64,000 bases of DNA from an uncultured Eubacteriales bacterium (GCA_900319635.1 ONPF01000002.1:62001-126000), one strand, 5' to 3'. Positions 24,304 through 34,152 are shown, counted from the stretch's first letter. Made by a program: numbers and translations. Notes: a model not told the origin generated them from the sequence alone.

Positions 24304-26031
24304 TCAGCCGTTGGAGACGGTATAGAGAGAATAAAACTGCCCCTTGCGCGCCATCAGCTCGTCAAAGGTCCCCTGCTCCGAAACTACGCCGTTTTTCAGC
24401 GCAAACAGGCAGGTAGCGCGGCGCAGGATGTTCTCGTCCAGATCGTGGGTGACAATGACGCGGGTGTAGCCGTCCAGCTTCAGGATGGCGTCCAGCACCT
24501 CGAAGGAGGTCTCCGCATCCAGGGACGCCGTGGCCTCGTCGACAAAAAGCACCGGCGTTTTCCGCAGAAGCGCTCTTGCGATGGAAATCCGCTGCCGCTC
24601 GCCGCCGGAGAGGCCGGAGCCGTTTTCGCCGCAGAGATAGTCCGCACCTTTTTCGTCGATGAGCTTGGAGAGCCCCGAGAGACGCACAGCCCGATCGATC
24701 TCCTCTTCCGGAAATTGGGAGAACATGGTGATATTGTCGCGGATCGTGCTGTTAAAGATAAACACATTCTGCTGAATAATGGACACCAGGTCGTAGAGCG
24801 AGCCGGTGGAGACGGTTTTGAGTTCTTTTCCGTCATAGAGGATCTCGCCCTGATAGTTTTTCGAGGACGCCATCAGCAGATTCAGAATCGTTGATTTGCC
24901 GCTGCCAGAGCCGCCCACCAGCGCGTAGCAGCCCCCGGCGCGCAGCTCCATGTCCACGTCACGCAGCACAGGCCTTCCTTCTTCATAGGCAAAGCGGAGA
25001 TCTCTGACCGAGATCCCCTCGGTGAGCTGCGGCGGGATGGGCTCACCGTCGTCGGTAACATTTTTGCTCAACGCCTGAGCCAGCTTGTCGATCAAACCGT
25101 AGGATGACATCATGCCGGCGAAAAACGTGGGGAAGGCCTGAATGGGCCCAAGCACATAGTTGAGCAGCTGCACAAACACAATGGCGGTACCTGCCGTGAT
25201 GCCCCTGCCCGAGAGCGCCAGAGCAGCGGCTACAAAAAACACGCCGAACTGCAAAATTGCGCCTGCAATGCCCGAGGAATAGCTTACCAGTACGTTCACC
25301 TTCGTGCGGTTTTTCGATGCCGCCGCTACTCCCTCGTTGCTGCTCTCGTGCAGAGCGGCAATATTTTTCTCCGCCTTAAAGCTCTTGATCACAGAGAAGC
25401 CCGTGAGTGCGTCCTTCAGCATGCCGGTATAGCTCTCTTTTTGATCGGAAACCTTCTTTTCCGCGATAGCCGCCTTGTTTCCCAAAACAACGGAGACGAT
25501 GATAGGCAGCAGAGAGAAACCGATTGCGATAAGCGTAAGCAGCGGGCTGCACCAGAGCATGAGACCCAGCGCGCCGACAAAGGCGATGCCCACCTGGATC
25601 GTACTCTGCATCCGCCCGATAAAGTCCGTTTCGATGGTGTTCACGTCGTTGGAGAGCGCGGAGAGATAGAGCGAGCTGTTCTCGCCGGAGAAGGCCTGGA
25701 TGCCTTTTTCCAGAATCCGGTCAAAAACATATTCCCGATACTGCTTGATCGCCTTTGCGCGAAACTCCGAGAGGAAGGTTCTGTCCAGAATCCATCCCAG
25801 CCCAAACAGCGCAAATGCGCCTCCCGTGATGATCAGAAGCGTGCCGAAACTGTAGGGGCAATCTCCGGAGATCAGGTCGGCGACCTCCTTGATGAGCCAG
25901 GAGATCACCAGCTCTGCCGCCGCACCAAACACGGCTGCGATCACAGTCATCACCAAATTGAACTTGTTGTCTCGGAACAGTTCTCTGAGAAACGGGCGCC
26001 GCAGCGCGCGTTTTGCGTTACTTGCTTTCAT
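24304..26031 (-). CDS. ABC exporter half-transporter (permease-ATPase fusion)
   Basis: The 575-residue protein has about six membrane helices (residues 25-310), then a nucleotide-binding domain with Walker A GGSGSGKST, signature LSGGERQRIS and Walker B PVLFVDEAT. This is the ABCB/MsbA-like exporter form, working as a homodimer or with a second half not present here. The substrate is unknown. Its start lies 14 bases inside the end of the XRE regulator gene, so the two are coupled, and the regulator probably controls the exporter. Confidence 0.88.
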   Translation of the reverse strand: MKASNAKRALRRPFLRELFRDNKFNLVMTVIAAVFGAAAELVISWLIKEVADLISGDCPYSFGTLLIITGGAFALFGLGWILDRTFLSEFRAKAIKQYREYVFDRILEKGIQAFSGENSSLYLSALSNDVNTIETDFIGRMQSTIQVGIAFVGALGLMLWCSPLLTLIAIGFSLLPIIVSVVLGNKAAIAEKKVSDQKESYTGMLKDALTGFSVIKSFKAEKNIAALHESSNEGVAAASKNRTKVNVLVSYSSGIAGAILQFGVFFVAAALALSGRGITAGTAIVFVQLLNYVLGPIQAFPTFFAGMMSSYGLIDKLAQALSKNVTDDGEPIPPQLTEGISVRDLRFAYEEGRPVLRDVDMELRAGGCYALVGGSGSGKSTILNLLMASSKNYQGEILYDGKELKTVSTGSLYDLVSIIQQNVFIFNSTIRDNITMFSQFPEEEIDRAVRLSGLSKLIDEKGADYLCGENGSGLSGGERQRISIARALLRKTPVLFVDEATASLDAETSFEVLDAILKLDGYTRVIVTHDLDENILRRATCLFALKNGVVSEQGTFDELMARKGQFYSLYTVSNG

Positions 26032-26917
26032 CCGCTGTACCCTCCCTCAAAAGCGGTTCTTTGCGGTCACACCAGTTGCAGAAATACGCTTCTTCTCCGT
26101 CGCACAGCCAGCGCGCCAGCAGCAGAAAGGGGACAAAGGAATCCTGCTTGTCCAGCATGTAGACCTGAACCGGCGTGTCCTCCAGCTCGACCTCGGTTTT
26201 TTTTATGATATGGCACGTGATCAAAGGGGGAAGCGCACGTTCCGCATCCTCAAGGGGCACACCCGCCTCCCTTGCAATCACCTTTGCGGAGCGGTAGCCG
26301 TTTTTGTGCGCATAGAGCATACGCAGGATCTCCATCGCACCTGGCAGCGCAAGGGCGGAAAAGAGGCTGCGGTAAGTTTCGTTATCAATAAAGTTTGCCT
26401 CATAACCGCACTCCGGCTCCGGCATCAGCAGAAACACGGGGCAGTCCTCGGCAGGGATGCCCAGTTGGATACCCTCGTCTTTCAAGGTGCAGGAGCGAAG
26501 CCAGAGCGTCGCATCCGTGTGGTTTACGATGTCCGTAGAATAACAGGTCTTCACCGGCAGGTGAAAAAGGGAGTCCATCAGCTCACCGAGAAACTCATCG
26601 TCCACGTAATATGGGCGCTGAATGGTCGCACACAGCAGCCGAAACAGCTCGTACATGCGCTTTTCCTTTGGAAATGCGCCAAGATAGCGCAGCAGCGTCC
26701 CCGCCATGTCCTCCGTCGGCTGGTTTGCGCGGCCAAAGAGCGTGTCGATGGTCACGCCCAGCCGATCGGCAATCGCGGGGAGCATCTCGGCGTCCGGGGT
26801 GCCGCCCTTTTCCCACTTGCTGACGGCCTGGCCGGAGACGCACAGCGATTGACCAAGCTGCTCCTGCGTCAGTCCCCGTTCCCGCCGCAGCTTTGCGATC
26901 GTGTTCCCAAGCTCCAT
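26018..26917 (-). CDS. XRE-family helix-turn-helix regulator with C-terminal ligand-like region
   Basis: The 299-residue protein has a classic N-terminal XRE domain (residues 3-58: IAKLRRERGLTQEQLGQSL, SGQAVSKWEKG). It is followed by a 230-residue region of no recognised family that contains several cysteines and ends with CNWCDRKEPLL. Proteins of this shape often sense small molecules in Clostridia. It is coupled to the ABC exporter, which suggests export of a sensed compound. ATG 26917 was chosen because GGAGGGA lies 10 bases before it; an in-frame extension upstream overlaps the promoter. Confidence 0.8.
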   Translation of the reverse strand: MELGNTIAKLRRERGLTQEQLGQSLCVSGQAVSKWEKGGTPDAEMLPAIADRLGVTIDTLFGRANQPTEDMAGTLLRYLGAFPKEKRMYELFRLLCATIQRPYYVDDEFLGELMDSLFHLPVKTCYSTDIVNHTDATLWLRSCTLKDEGIQLGIPAEDCPVFLLMPEPECGYEANFIDNETYRSLFSALALPGAMEILRMLYAHKNGYRSAKVIAREAGVPLEDAERALPPLITCHIIKKTEVELEDTPVQVYMLDKQDSFVPFLLLARWLCDGEEAYFCNWCDRKEPLLREGTADESK

Positions 26918-26951
26918 TTTTGCATCCCTCCGAAATTCAATCACTGGTAGG

Positions 26952-26980
26952 ATTGTATCAAAACTTCCGGTTGAAAACAA
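26952..26980 (-). promoter_or_regulatory. promoter of the XRE-ABC operon
   Basis: On the minus strand, TTGTTT (26980-26975) and TACAAT (26957-26952) have a 17-base spacer, 34 bases before ATG 26917. Confidence 0.65.
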
Positions 26981-27042
26981 TAGAGGTAAATTTGCAAAAA
27001 TGAAAACAATGGTTGAATGCCATGACCGCTGCTTGGAAACAA

Positions 27043-27073
27043 CAGAGGAGCAGGCTTCCCGCCTGCTCCTCTT
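27043..27073 (-). terminator. hairpin after cysS
   Basis: AGAGGAGCAGGC pairs with GCCTGCTCCTCT around a short TTCCC loop. The T tract on the minus strand is interrupted (GTTGTT), so it is a moderate candidate. Confidence 0.55.
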
Positions 27074-27091
27074 TATGAATGTAACCTGTTC

Positions 27092-28543
27092 TCAGATCCG
27101 TTTCCACTTGGCGCCGTGGGGGATGTCGGTGACTTCGACGCCTGCGGCTTTGAGCTCCTCCCGGATCCGGTCGGCCTCGGCGAAGTTCTTGGCCTTCTTG
27201 GCGTCCTGCCGGGCGCGGATTTTGGCCTCCACCTCGGCGTCGGCCTCGCCGCTCTCGGAGATGATGGTGAACTCTCCGGCGGTGACGGCCTGCTTTTTGA
27301 GCTTCTCCCGCTCGACGGCGGCCTTTTCCAGAAGGCTCAGACCCAGCACACGGTCAAAGTCGCCCAGGACGAAGAGCTTGGTCTCGTCGTTGGTCTTGGC
27401 CTTCAGCACGTCGTAGAGCGCGGTGACGGCAAGGGAGGTGTTCAGGTCGTTGTCCAGCGCGGCGCAGAACTTCTGCTTGAGCTGCTCCGCCACGGCCTGG
27501 TCGATCTCCCCGTCGCCGGGCTTCAGCGCTGCGATCCTGGCAATGAGCTTGTTGTAGGCCACCTGGGCGTTGTCCATGTTCGCCCAGGAGAAGACCAGGG
27601 ACTTGCGATAGTGGCTCTGCAGGCAGAAGAGGCGATAGGCCAGGGGGTCGTAGCCCTTCTTTTCCAGCAGGGAGACGGTGAGAAACTCGCCCTTGGACTT
27701 GGACATTTTGCCGTCCTTGTCGTTCAGGTGGAGGACGTGCATCCACCAGTTGCACCATTTGTGGCCCAGATAGGCCTCAGACTGGGCAATTTCGTTGGTG
27801 TGGTGGGGGAAGGCGTTGTCGATGCCGCCGCAGTGGATGTCCAGATCCTCGCCCAGATGCTTCATGGAGATGCCGGAGCACTCGATGTGCCAGCCGGGAT
27901 AGCCCACGCCCCAGGGGGAGTCCCATTTCAGGGCCTGATCCTCAAACTTGGACTTGGTGAACCAGAGGACAAAGTCGTTTTTGTTGCGCTTGTTCAGATC
28001 AGCCTCCACGCCCTCCCGAACGCCCTCGGCCAGATCCTCGGCGTTGAAGTCGTTGAACACATAATACTGGGACAGCTTGGAGGTGTCAAAATACACATTG
28101 CCGCCGGCAAAGTAGGCGTAGCCGGTGTCCATGAGCTTGCTGATGATCTTGATATATTCATCAATGCAGTTGGTGGCGGGCTCCACCACATCGGGAGTCT
28201 TGATGTTGAGCTTTTGGCAGTCGGAGAAAAAGGCGTCGGTATAATACTGGGCGATCTCCAGCACGGTCTTGTGCTCGCGCCTGGCGCCCTTGAGCATCTT
28301 GTCCTCACCCTCGTCGGCGTCGGAAGTCAGATGCCCCACGTCGGTGATGTTCATGACGCGCTTCACGTTGTAGCCCGTGTAGCGCAGATACTTCTCCAGC
28401 ACATCCTCCATCATGTAGGTGCGGAGGTTGCCGATGTGGGCGAAGTGATAGACCGTGGGGCCGCAGGTGTACATTTTGACGATATCGGGGTGGTTGGGGA
28501 CGAACTCGTCCTTTGAGCGAGTTGCAGAGTTATACAGCTTCAT
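27092..28543 (-). CDS. cysS: cysteinyl-tRNA synthetase
   Basis: The 483-residue class I synthetase has the family start LYNSATRxK, zinc ligand Cys27 in TCGPTVY, the HIGH-like HIGN, the zinc residues around GWHIECSGISM and HHTNEIAQSEA, and the KMSKSKG loop. The C-terminal anticodon-binding region is of normal length. It is the last gene of the recA-recX-rimO-pgsA-cysS run, 10 bases after pgsA. GGAGAG precedes ATG 28543. No T-box leader is visible. Confidence 0.96.
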   Translation of the reverse strand: MKLYNSATRSKDEFVPNHPDIVKMYTCGPTVYHFAHIGNLRTYMMEDVLEKYLRYTGYNVKRVMNITDVGHLTSDADEGEDKMLKGARREHKTVLEIAQYYTDAFFSDCQKLNIKTPDVVEPATNCIDEYIKIISKLMDTGYAYFAGGNVYFDTSKLSQYYVFNDFNAEDLAEGVREGVEADLNKRNKNDFVLWFTKSKFEDQALKWDSPWGVGYPGWHIECSGISMKHLGEDLDIHCGGIDNAFPHHTNEIAQSEAYLGHKWCNWWMHVLHLNDKDGKMSKSKGEFLTVSLLEKKGYDPLAYRLFCLQSHYRKSLVFSWANMDNAQVAYNKLIARIAALKPGDGEIDQAVAEQLKQKFCAALDNDLNTSLAVTALYDVLKAKTNDETKLFVLGDFDRVLGLSLLEKAAVEREKLKKQAVTAGEFTIISESGEADAEVEAKIRARQDAKKAKNFAEADRIREELKAAGVEVTDIPHGAKWKRI

Positions 28544-28553
28544 GGGACTCTCC

Positions 28554-29072
28554 TTATTTTACATCTTTGAATACATCGTGATTTTTGATGAAATACTCCG
28601 CGCCGGAGTAGACGGTGGTGGCCACGATCAGGCCGACGACGATCCACTTGAGAACGGTCACGTCCCCGTAGACCAGCAGCACGCCCAGGCCGATCATGGT
28701 GACAAAGGTCTTGATCTTGCCGGACCAGGCGGCGGCAATGACCCGCTGCTGCTCCACGGCGATCATCCGCAGGCCGGACACGGCAAACTCCCGGAACAAA
28801 ACGACGGCCACCGACCAGCCGGGCATGACGCCCTTTTCCACAAAGAAGACCATGGCGGCCAGCACCAGCATCTTGTCCGCCAGGGGATCAATGAACTTGC
28901 CGAAGTCCGTCACCTGCTTGTAGTGCCGGGCGATATAGCCGTCCACCGTGTCGCTGATACAGGCGATGATATACACGGCAAGCGCCCACCAGGTCAGATC
29001 CAGGTAGGCCAGAACCAGAAATATGGGGATCAGGACGATCCGCACAAGGGTAATTTTATTGGCAGTCGTCAT
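28554..29072 (-). CDS. pgsA: CDP-diacylglycerol-glycerol-3-phosphate 3-phosphatidyltransferase
   Basis: The 172-residue integral membrane protein has about five helices. It carries the CDP-alcohol phosphotransferase motif DGYIARHYKQVTDFGKFID, with the spaced Asp residues of DGxxAR(x)8GxxxD, at about residues 44-64. It makes phosphatidylglycerol phosphate. The N-terminus NKITLVRIVLIPIF is typical. Its ribosome site AGGAGG lies within the end of rimO. Confidence 0.93.
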   Translation of the reverse strand: MTTANKITLVRIVLIPIFLVLAYLDLTWWALAVYIIACISDTVDGYIARHYKQVTDFGKFIDPLADKMLVLAAMVFFVEKGVMPGWSVAVVLFREFAVSGLRMIAVEQQRVIAAAWSGKIKTFVTMIGLGVLLVYGDVTVLKWIVVGLIVATTVYSGAEYFIKNHDVFKDVK

Positions 29073-29075
29073 GCT

Positions 29076-30392
29076 TTAAGCCTCCTCGCCATACAGAATG
29101 CCGTCTTCCGCGGCAGTGATCCTTACCAGAGCCATGTCGCCCTCCCGGGAGGCGCCGTCAAAATGCACCTCGCCGTCGATATCCGGGGAGTCGGCGTAGC
29201 TGCGGCCGATCCAGCACTGCTCCTCCTCGTCATAGTCCGTGACCAGGACGGGGATGGTCTTGCCCACAAAGCTCTGACAGAAGGCGTCCATGATCGGCGC
29301 CTGGAGCTCCAGGATCAGATCCGCCCGGCGTTGGGCCTCCTCCTCGTCCACATGGGACATTTTCGCGGCGGGCGTGCCCTCCTCGGGGGAGAAGGGGAAA
29401 ACGCCGACCCGCTCGATGCGGGCTTCCCGGAGAAAAGCACAGAGCTCCTCGAACTCCGCCTCCCCCTCGCCGGGGAGACCGGCGATCAGACTGGTGCGCA
29501 GCACCAGGCCGGGGATCCGCTCCCGCAGGGTCTTGAACAGGGCCCGGATCTCGTCGCCTGTGCCCTTGCGGTTCATCCGCTTGAGAATGATGTTATTGAT
29601 GTGCTGGATGGGAATATCCAGGTATTTGACAATTTTATCGTTCTGCGCGATCTCGTCGATCAGCTCATCGTCAAACTGGTCGGGGTAGAGATAGTGGAGG
29701 CGGATCCACTGGATCCCCTCGATCTTCCCGAGCTCCCGGCAGAGCTCCGCCAGACAGCGCCGCCCGTAGAGGTCGGTGCCGTAGCGGGTGATGTCCTGGG
29801 CGATGACGATCAGCTCCTTAACGCCGTGGGCCGCCAGGTCCCGGGCCTCCTCCACCACGTTTTTCATCGAACGGGAGCGGTAGCGGCCGCGGATATAGGG
29901 GATGGCGCAGAAGGCGCAGAAGTTGTCGCAGCCCTCGGCAATGCGCAGATAGGCCCAGCCCGGCCCGGTGGAGACCACCCGGGAGATCTCCTCCACGGGG
30001 GCGTTCCGATCCCCGAAGAAACTCGCCTGCCGCCCGGCCAGCACCGCGTCCGCCGCCTTGACGATGTCCCCGAAGCTGCCGACGCCAAGCACGGCGTCGA
30101 TTTCCGGCAGCTCCTGCAGGATGGAGCCCTGGTACCGCTCGGAGAGGCAGCCGCAGACGATGAGGCCGCCCAGCTTGCCCTGCTTTTTCAGCTCCGCCAT
30201 CTCCAGAATGTTGTCAATGGCCTCGCTTTTTGCGGCGTCGATGAAACCGCAGGTATTCACAATAGCCAGATCTGCCCCCTCCGGCTCCGGCGTCAGCGTA
30301 TAGCCCGCCTCATCCAGAAGATACAGCATCTGCTCGCTGTTCACCAGATTTTTGGCGCAGCCGAGAGAGATCAACGCGAATGTTTTGTTCAT
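29076..30392 (-). CDS. rimO: ribosomal protein S12 methylthiotransferase
   Basis: The 438-residue radical SAM methylthiotransferase has three parts. The N-terminal MTTase domain has cluster cysteines in SLGCAKN, NTCGFI and CGCLSERY. The radical SAM CxxxCxxC is CDNFCAFC near residue 146. A C-terminal TRAM domain begins near residue 370. It modifies Asp of S12. ATG 30392 was chosen because family members begin at NKTFALISLGC and AGAGG lies upstream. The longer open frame runs through the intergenic repeat at 30414 and into recX, and is not coding. Confidence 0.93.
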   Translation of the reverse strand: MNKTFALISLGCAKNLVNSEQMLYLLDEAGYTLTPEPEGADLAIVNTCGFIDAAKSEAIDNILEMAELKKQGKLGGLIVCGCLSERYQGSILQELPEIDAVLGVGSFGDIVKAADAVLAGRQASFFGDRNAPVEEISRVVSTGPGWAYLRIAEGCDNFCAFCAIPYIRGRYRSRSMKNVVEEARDLAAHGVKELIVIAQDITRYGTDLYGRRCLAELCRELGKIEGIQWIRLHYLYPDQFDDELIDEIAQNDKIVKYLDIPIQHINNIILKRMNRKGTGDEIRALFKTLRERIPGLVLRTSLIAGLPGEGEAEFEELCAFLREARIERVGVFPFSPEEGTPAAKMSHVDEEEAQRRADLILELQAPIMDAFCQSFVGKTIPVLVTDYDEEEQCWIGRSYADSPDIDGEVHFDGASREGDMALVRITAAEDGILYGEEA

Positions 30393-30413
30393 AGAGCAAC
30401 CTCTATCCTTTGT

Positions 30414-30440
30414 TGTAGGGGCGACCCTTGCGGTCGCCCG
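30414..30440. repeat. TGTAGGGG-type short palindromic repeat
   Basis: TGTAGGGGCGACC-CTTGC-GGTCGCCCG is a near-perfect stem with a five-base loop, in the rimO-recX gap. Related copies occur at 44458-44485 (opposite orientation) and, degenerate, at 20423. Confidence 0.75.
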
Positions 30441-30457
30441 CGGGTCATAGGCTGTGC

Positions 30458-31072
30458 CTATTCTCCCGCATCGGCGCGAAAACGCGCCAAAGCCGCCCGG
30501 ATCTCCTCCCAGGAGAAGCCCCGGCGGTATAAGGCGGCGCTGACTTTCTGAACCTGCGCCCGATCGGAAGGATCCTTCAGGCGCGAGGCGATAAAGCGGT
30601 CGAGCTTGTCGTCGCTCTCCGGCAGCTCGGTCAGCGCCTCCTCCCAAAGCTCTCTGGGAACGCCCCGGCGCTGCAGCTCCTGACGGATGCGCCCGGCGCC
30701 ATAGCCCTTGCCGGCATAGTGGCGAACCACCATCCCGGCATAGCGGGCGTCGTCCAGAAAGCTATGCTCACAGAGCCATGCAACCGCAGCCTCGGCCGCG
30801 GCGGGCTCCTCGCCCTTTTCCGTGAGCTTGTCCCGCAGCTCCTTGGCGGACATGGGGCGGTAGCTCAAGAGCTCCAGCCCCCGGTTCTTGCAGAGCGCCA
30901 GGGCGGCGGAGGCGCGGAGCTCTTTGAGCTCCGGTTCCGTAAGCCTTCGCCCGGCATAGAGCCGCAGCTCTGCGACCACGCCCAGGGTTGCCTTGATTTC
31001 GCTGCCGTCATCCAGTGCGACGGTGACCCGTTCCGGCGAGGTCTGGTGCAGAGCGGAGATCAAAACGGGCAT
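30458..31072 (-). CDS. recX: RecX regulatory protein
   Basis: The 204-residue protein consists of helical RecX repeats, visible as LLSYRPMSAKELRDKLTEKG, WLCEHSFLDDARYAGMVVRHYAGKGYGAGRIRQEL and the C-terminal LYRRGFSWEEIRAAL. RecX binds and restrains RecA filaments. Its ATG overlaps the recA stop by one base (TGATG), so they are translationally coupled. Confidence 0.9.
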   Translation of the reverse strand: MPVLISALHQTSPERVTVALDDGSEIKATLGVVAELRLYAGRRLTEPELKELRASAALALCKNRGLELLSYRPMSAKELRDKLTEKGEEPAAAEAAVAWLCEHSFLDDARYAGMVVRHYAGKGYGAGRIRQELQRRGVPRELWEEALTELPESDDKLDRFIASRLKDPSDRAQVQKVSAALYRRGFSWEEIRAALARFRADAGE

Positions 31073-32193
31073 CAGTCTTCGTCAAAATCAGCGGCGGAAA
31101 CGTCCACCCCGCCGGCCTGCACGGGAACCCGGCCGGTAGCCTGTGCGGCGCGGCGGGACTGGGGGGACATGAGCTTGTAGGCATTGTCCCGGATCTGCTG
31201 CTCGATGCGGTTGCGGACGTCCTCGTTCTGCTGCAGGTACTCCTTCACGCCGTCCCGGCCCTGGATGCGCTGGCCGTCCACGGTGAACCAGGCGCCGGCC
31301 TTATCGATGATCTCCAGCTTCACGCCCAGGTCGATGATCTCGCCAACGCGGGAGATGCCTTCGCCGTACATGATGTCGAACTCCGCCTCCCGGAAGGGGG
31401 GCGCGACCTTGTTCTTGACCACCTTGGCGCGGGTGCGGTTGCCCACCATCTCGCCGCCGACCTTCAGCGTCTCGATCCGTCTCACATCGATGCGGACGGA
31501 GGAATAGTACTTCAGGGCCAGGCCGCCGGGGGTAGTCTCGGGATTGCCATACATGACGCCGATCTTCTGGCGGAGCTGGTTGATGAAGATGACGGTGCAG
31601 TTATTCTTGGAGATGGCGCCGGCAAGTCTCCGCATGGCCTGGCTCATGAGACGGGCCAGCATGCCCACCACGGTATCGCCGATCTCGCCGTCCAGCTCGG
31701 CGCGGGGGATCAGGGCGGCCACGGAGTCCACCACCAGCACGTCGATGGCGCCGGAGCGCACCAGAGATTCCGCAATGTCCAGGGCCTGCTCGCCGGTGTC
31801 CGGCTGGGAGATCAGGAGACTGTCGATGTCCACGCCCAGGGCCCGGGCATAGGCTGGCTCCAGCGCGTGCTCCACGTCGATGTAGGCGGCCTCGCCGCCG
31901 TTTTTTTGGGCGGAGGCGACCACGTGCAGGGCCAGAGTGGTCTTGCCGGAGGCCTCAGGCCCGTAGATCTCCACGATGCGGCCCCGGGGGACGCCCCCGA
32001 TGCCAAGCGCCAGATCCAGGGACAGGGAACCGGTGGAGAGCGCCTCCACGTTCACGGAAATATCGTCGCCCAGGCGCATGATGGTGCCCTTGCCGTAGTC
32101 CTTCTCGATCTTGGAAATCGCGGCCTCCAGCGCCTTTTTCTTATCGTCAGACGCGGCGGAAACCGCTACAGCAGTCTTTTTCTTTTCGGCCAT
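31072..32193 (-). CDS. recA: recombinase A
   Basis: The 373-residue recombinase has Walker [10 protein letters not shown], the MAW motif region [14 protein letters not shown], loop L1/L2 residues and [22 protein letters not shown]. An unusually Ala- and Lys-rich N-terminal leader ([20 protein letters not shown]) precedes the core. ATG 32193 is chosen because AGGAG lies about 10 bases upstream; a TTG nine codons earlier would overlap that site. It heads the recA-recX pair. No clear LexA box was recognised upstream. Confidence 0.97.
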   Translation of the reverse strand: MAEKKKTAVAVSAASDDKKKALEAAISKIEKDYGKGTIMRLGDDISVNVEALSTGSLSLDLALGIGGVPRGRIVEIYGPEASGKTTLALHVVASAQKNGGEAAYIDVEHALEPAYARALGVDIDSLLISQPDTGEQALDIAESLVRSGAIDVLVVDSVAALIPRAELDGEIGDTVVGMLARLMSQAMRRLAGAISKNNCTVIFINQLRQKIGVMYGNPETTPGGLALKYYSSVRIDVRRIETLKVGGEMVGNRTRAKVVKNKVAPPFREAEFDIMYGEGISRVGEIIDLGVKLEIIDKAGAWFTVDGQRIQGRDGVKEYLQQNEDVRNRIEQQIRDNAYKLMSPQSRRAAQATGRVPVQAGGVDVSAADFDED

Positions 32194-32273
32194 TTCTTCG
32201 TTCTCCTTTTTTATTGGCAATTCGCCTTTAGTGCTTGTATTCTATCAGGAGGGAAGTCCCATAAACAGGACTT

Positions 32274-33149
32274 TCAGAATACCTGCTCCAGATCGTACAT
32301 TTTTCCGATGACCACGCGGGAGATGCCCTGGGTGTCCTTTCGGATGTCCGCCGCGGCGAAGCCTGCGGCCAGGATCATGTCGTATACCGTCTCCGCCTGG
32401 GTCTCGCCCACCTCGAAGAGAATGTATCCGCCGGGGCGAAGCAGGGATTTCCAGTATTTCAGGATCCCCTTGTAGAAGCGAAGCCCATCCGCCCCGCCGT
32501 CCAACGCCCAGATGGGCTCGTAGTCCCGCACGGAGCTGTCCAGGGTCATGATTTCCGTGCTTTCGATATAGGGCGGGTTGGATACGATCATGTCGAAGGA
32601 GCCGATGCTCAGCGGGGGAGCGGCGGTGGCGTCGGCCTGGATGGTGAGGCAGCGGGAAGAAATGCGGTTGGAAGCAAGGTTTTTCCGGCAAACCTCCAGA
32701 GCGCTGGCGCTGATGTCCACGGCAACCAGCTTGGAGGCGGGGAGCTCATGCCCCAGCGCGCAGGCGATGCAGCCGCTGCCGCAGCAGAGATCCAGGATCC
32801 GGGCGTCCATCTTCCGGCCTACCAGCAGCTCCTTTGCGGTGTCCACCAGCAGCTCCGTGTCCATCCGGGGTATGAGCACGTCCGGCGTCACGGTCATGGG
32901 CAGCCCGTAAAACTCCCAGGAGCCGGTGATGTAGGCCACAGGCTCGCCCCGCAGCCGACGGGCCAGGTAATCGGTGACCTTGGCCTCCACGGCGGGGGTG
33001 GTGTAGAGGTTCATGTCCCGCAGGAGATCCGCGGTGCTCTTTCCGGCGGCCTGCGCTACCAGAAGCCTGGCCTCCAGCGTGCAGCCTTCGACTCCGTACT
33101 GCCGGAGAAGGTTGCGCGCGGAAAGATACAGTTCGTTATAGGTTTTCAC
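32274..33149 (-). CDS. prmC: release factor glutamine N5-methyltransferase
   Basis: The 291-residue class I SAM methyltransferase has an N-terminal helical RF-binding domain, PVAYITGSWEFYGL, LIPRMDTELLVD, the SAM-binding DLCCGSGCIACALG and the catalytic SNPPYIES. It methylates the GGQ glutamine of release factors. The start is GTG 33149, preceded by GAGAGGTG. It lies directly downstream of yqhQ, a frequent pairing in Firmicutes. Confidence 0.94.
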   Translation of the reverse strand: MKTYNELYLSARNLLRQYGVEGCTLEARLLVAQAAGKSTADLLRDMNLYTTPAVEAKVTDYLARRLRGEPVAYITGSWEFYGLPMTVTPDVLIPRMDTELLVDTAKELLVGRKMDARILDLCCGSGCIACALGHELPASKLVAVDISASALEVCRKNLASNRISSRCLTIQADATAAPPLSIGSFDMIVSNPPYIESTEIMTLDSSVRDYEPIWALDGGADGLRFYKGILKYWKSLLRPGGYILFEVGETQAETVYDMILAAGFAAADIRKDTQGISRVVIGKMYDLEQVF

Positions 33150-33168
33150 GCTATGTCACCTCTCTCGG

Positions 33169-34152
33169 TCAGCTGCCCCACTGGTCGCTGCCCTTTTCCT
33201 CGGGAATCACAAGCTGCAGGGCGCGGATGGCGCACTCGATCATGCTGTCGTCCGGCTCGTTGGTGGTGATGTGCTGCAGCCACTTGCCCGGGGCGGAGAG
33301 CACGGCGGAGAGCCAGTTGTCATGCCCGCCGCACCAGCGGTTGATCTCATAGCTGATGCCGACCACGATGGGGATCAGCAGAATATGGCAGCCGATGCGG
33401 GCAAAGACATTGGTGAGCGGGACCAGAAAATTGAACAGCAGGTTCACAAGAATGCTCACCAGAACCACTACCAGCAGGAAGCTGGTGCCGCAGCGGGGAT
33501 GAAAGCGGCGCTCCTCCCGGACGTTCTCCACCGTGAGCTCTTTCCCGTGCTCATAGCAGAAGATGGTCTTGTGCTCCGCCCCGTGATAGGAGAAGAGGCG
33601 CTTGATGTCCTTGACACGGCTGACGAGGGCCATATAGCCCAGCAGGATGAAGACGCGCAGCACGCCCTCCAGCAGATTCACCAGGGGCATGGAGAAGCTC
33701 TTGTTCCAGTTGATGAGCCGCACGATCAGCGCCGGGAGGAACACGAAAAGCCCCACGGCCAGAGCAAGCCCCAGCACCACGGCGAGACCGATGATGAGCT
33801 TCTGCGCCTTCTCGGCGGAGAAGTGCGCCTCGATCCATTGATCCAGCTTATCCGGCTCGCCCTGCTCCTCCTCGGGCATCAGGCTTGCGGAGTAGGTGAG
33901 GGCCTTCATGCCCTTTACCATGGAATCAATAAAGATGAAGATGCCGCGGAGAAAGGGGATCCCAACGATCGGGTACTTCTCCTTCAGCAGGTGAAGCTCC
34001 TCGGTCTTCTCTACCAACCCGTCCTTGGTGCGGCAGACGATGGCCTGCTTCTTCGGCCCACGCATCAGAATGCCCTCAATCAGCGCTTGCCCGCCGATGG
34101 AGGTGCGGAAGGAACAGCTCTCTTTAAAATGCTTCGGATTGTGTTTTGCCAT
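33169..34152 (-). CDS. yqhQ: DUF1385 membrane protein (YqhQ-like)
   Basis: The 327-residue protein has the DUF1385 signature GGQALIEGILMRGP near the N-terminus, SYHGAEHKTIFCYEHG and HPRCGTSFLLVV in the middle, and about four membrane helices. The family is common in Firmicutes next to prmC/prfA; its role is not established. ATG 34152 follows AAGGAG by seven bases; the six-codon longer frame is less likely. It is followed by prmC after 19 bases. Confidence 0.88.
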   Translation of the reverse strand: MAKHNPKHFKESCSFRTSIGGQALIEGILMRGPKKQAIVCRTKDGLVEKTEELHLLKEKYPIVGIPFLRGIFIFIDSMVKGMKALTYSASLMPEEEQGEPDKLDQWIEAHFSAEKAQKLIIGLAVVLGLALAVGLFVFLPALIVRLINWNKSFSMPLVNLLEGVLRVFILLGYMALVSRVKDIKRLFSYHGAEHKTIFCYEHGKELTVENVREERRFHPRCGTSFLLVVVLVSILVNLLFNFLVPLTNVFARIGCHILLIPIVVGISYEINRWCGGHDNWLSAVLSAPGKWLQHITTNEPDDSMIECAIRALQLVIPEEKGSDQWGS

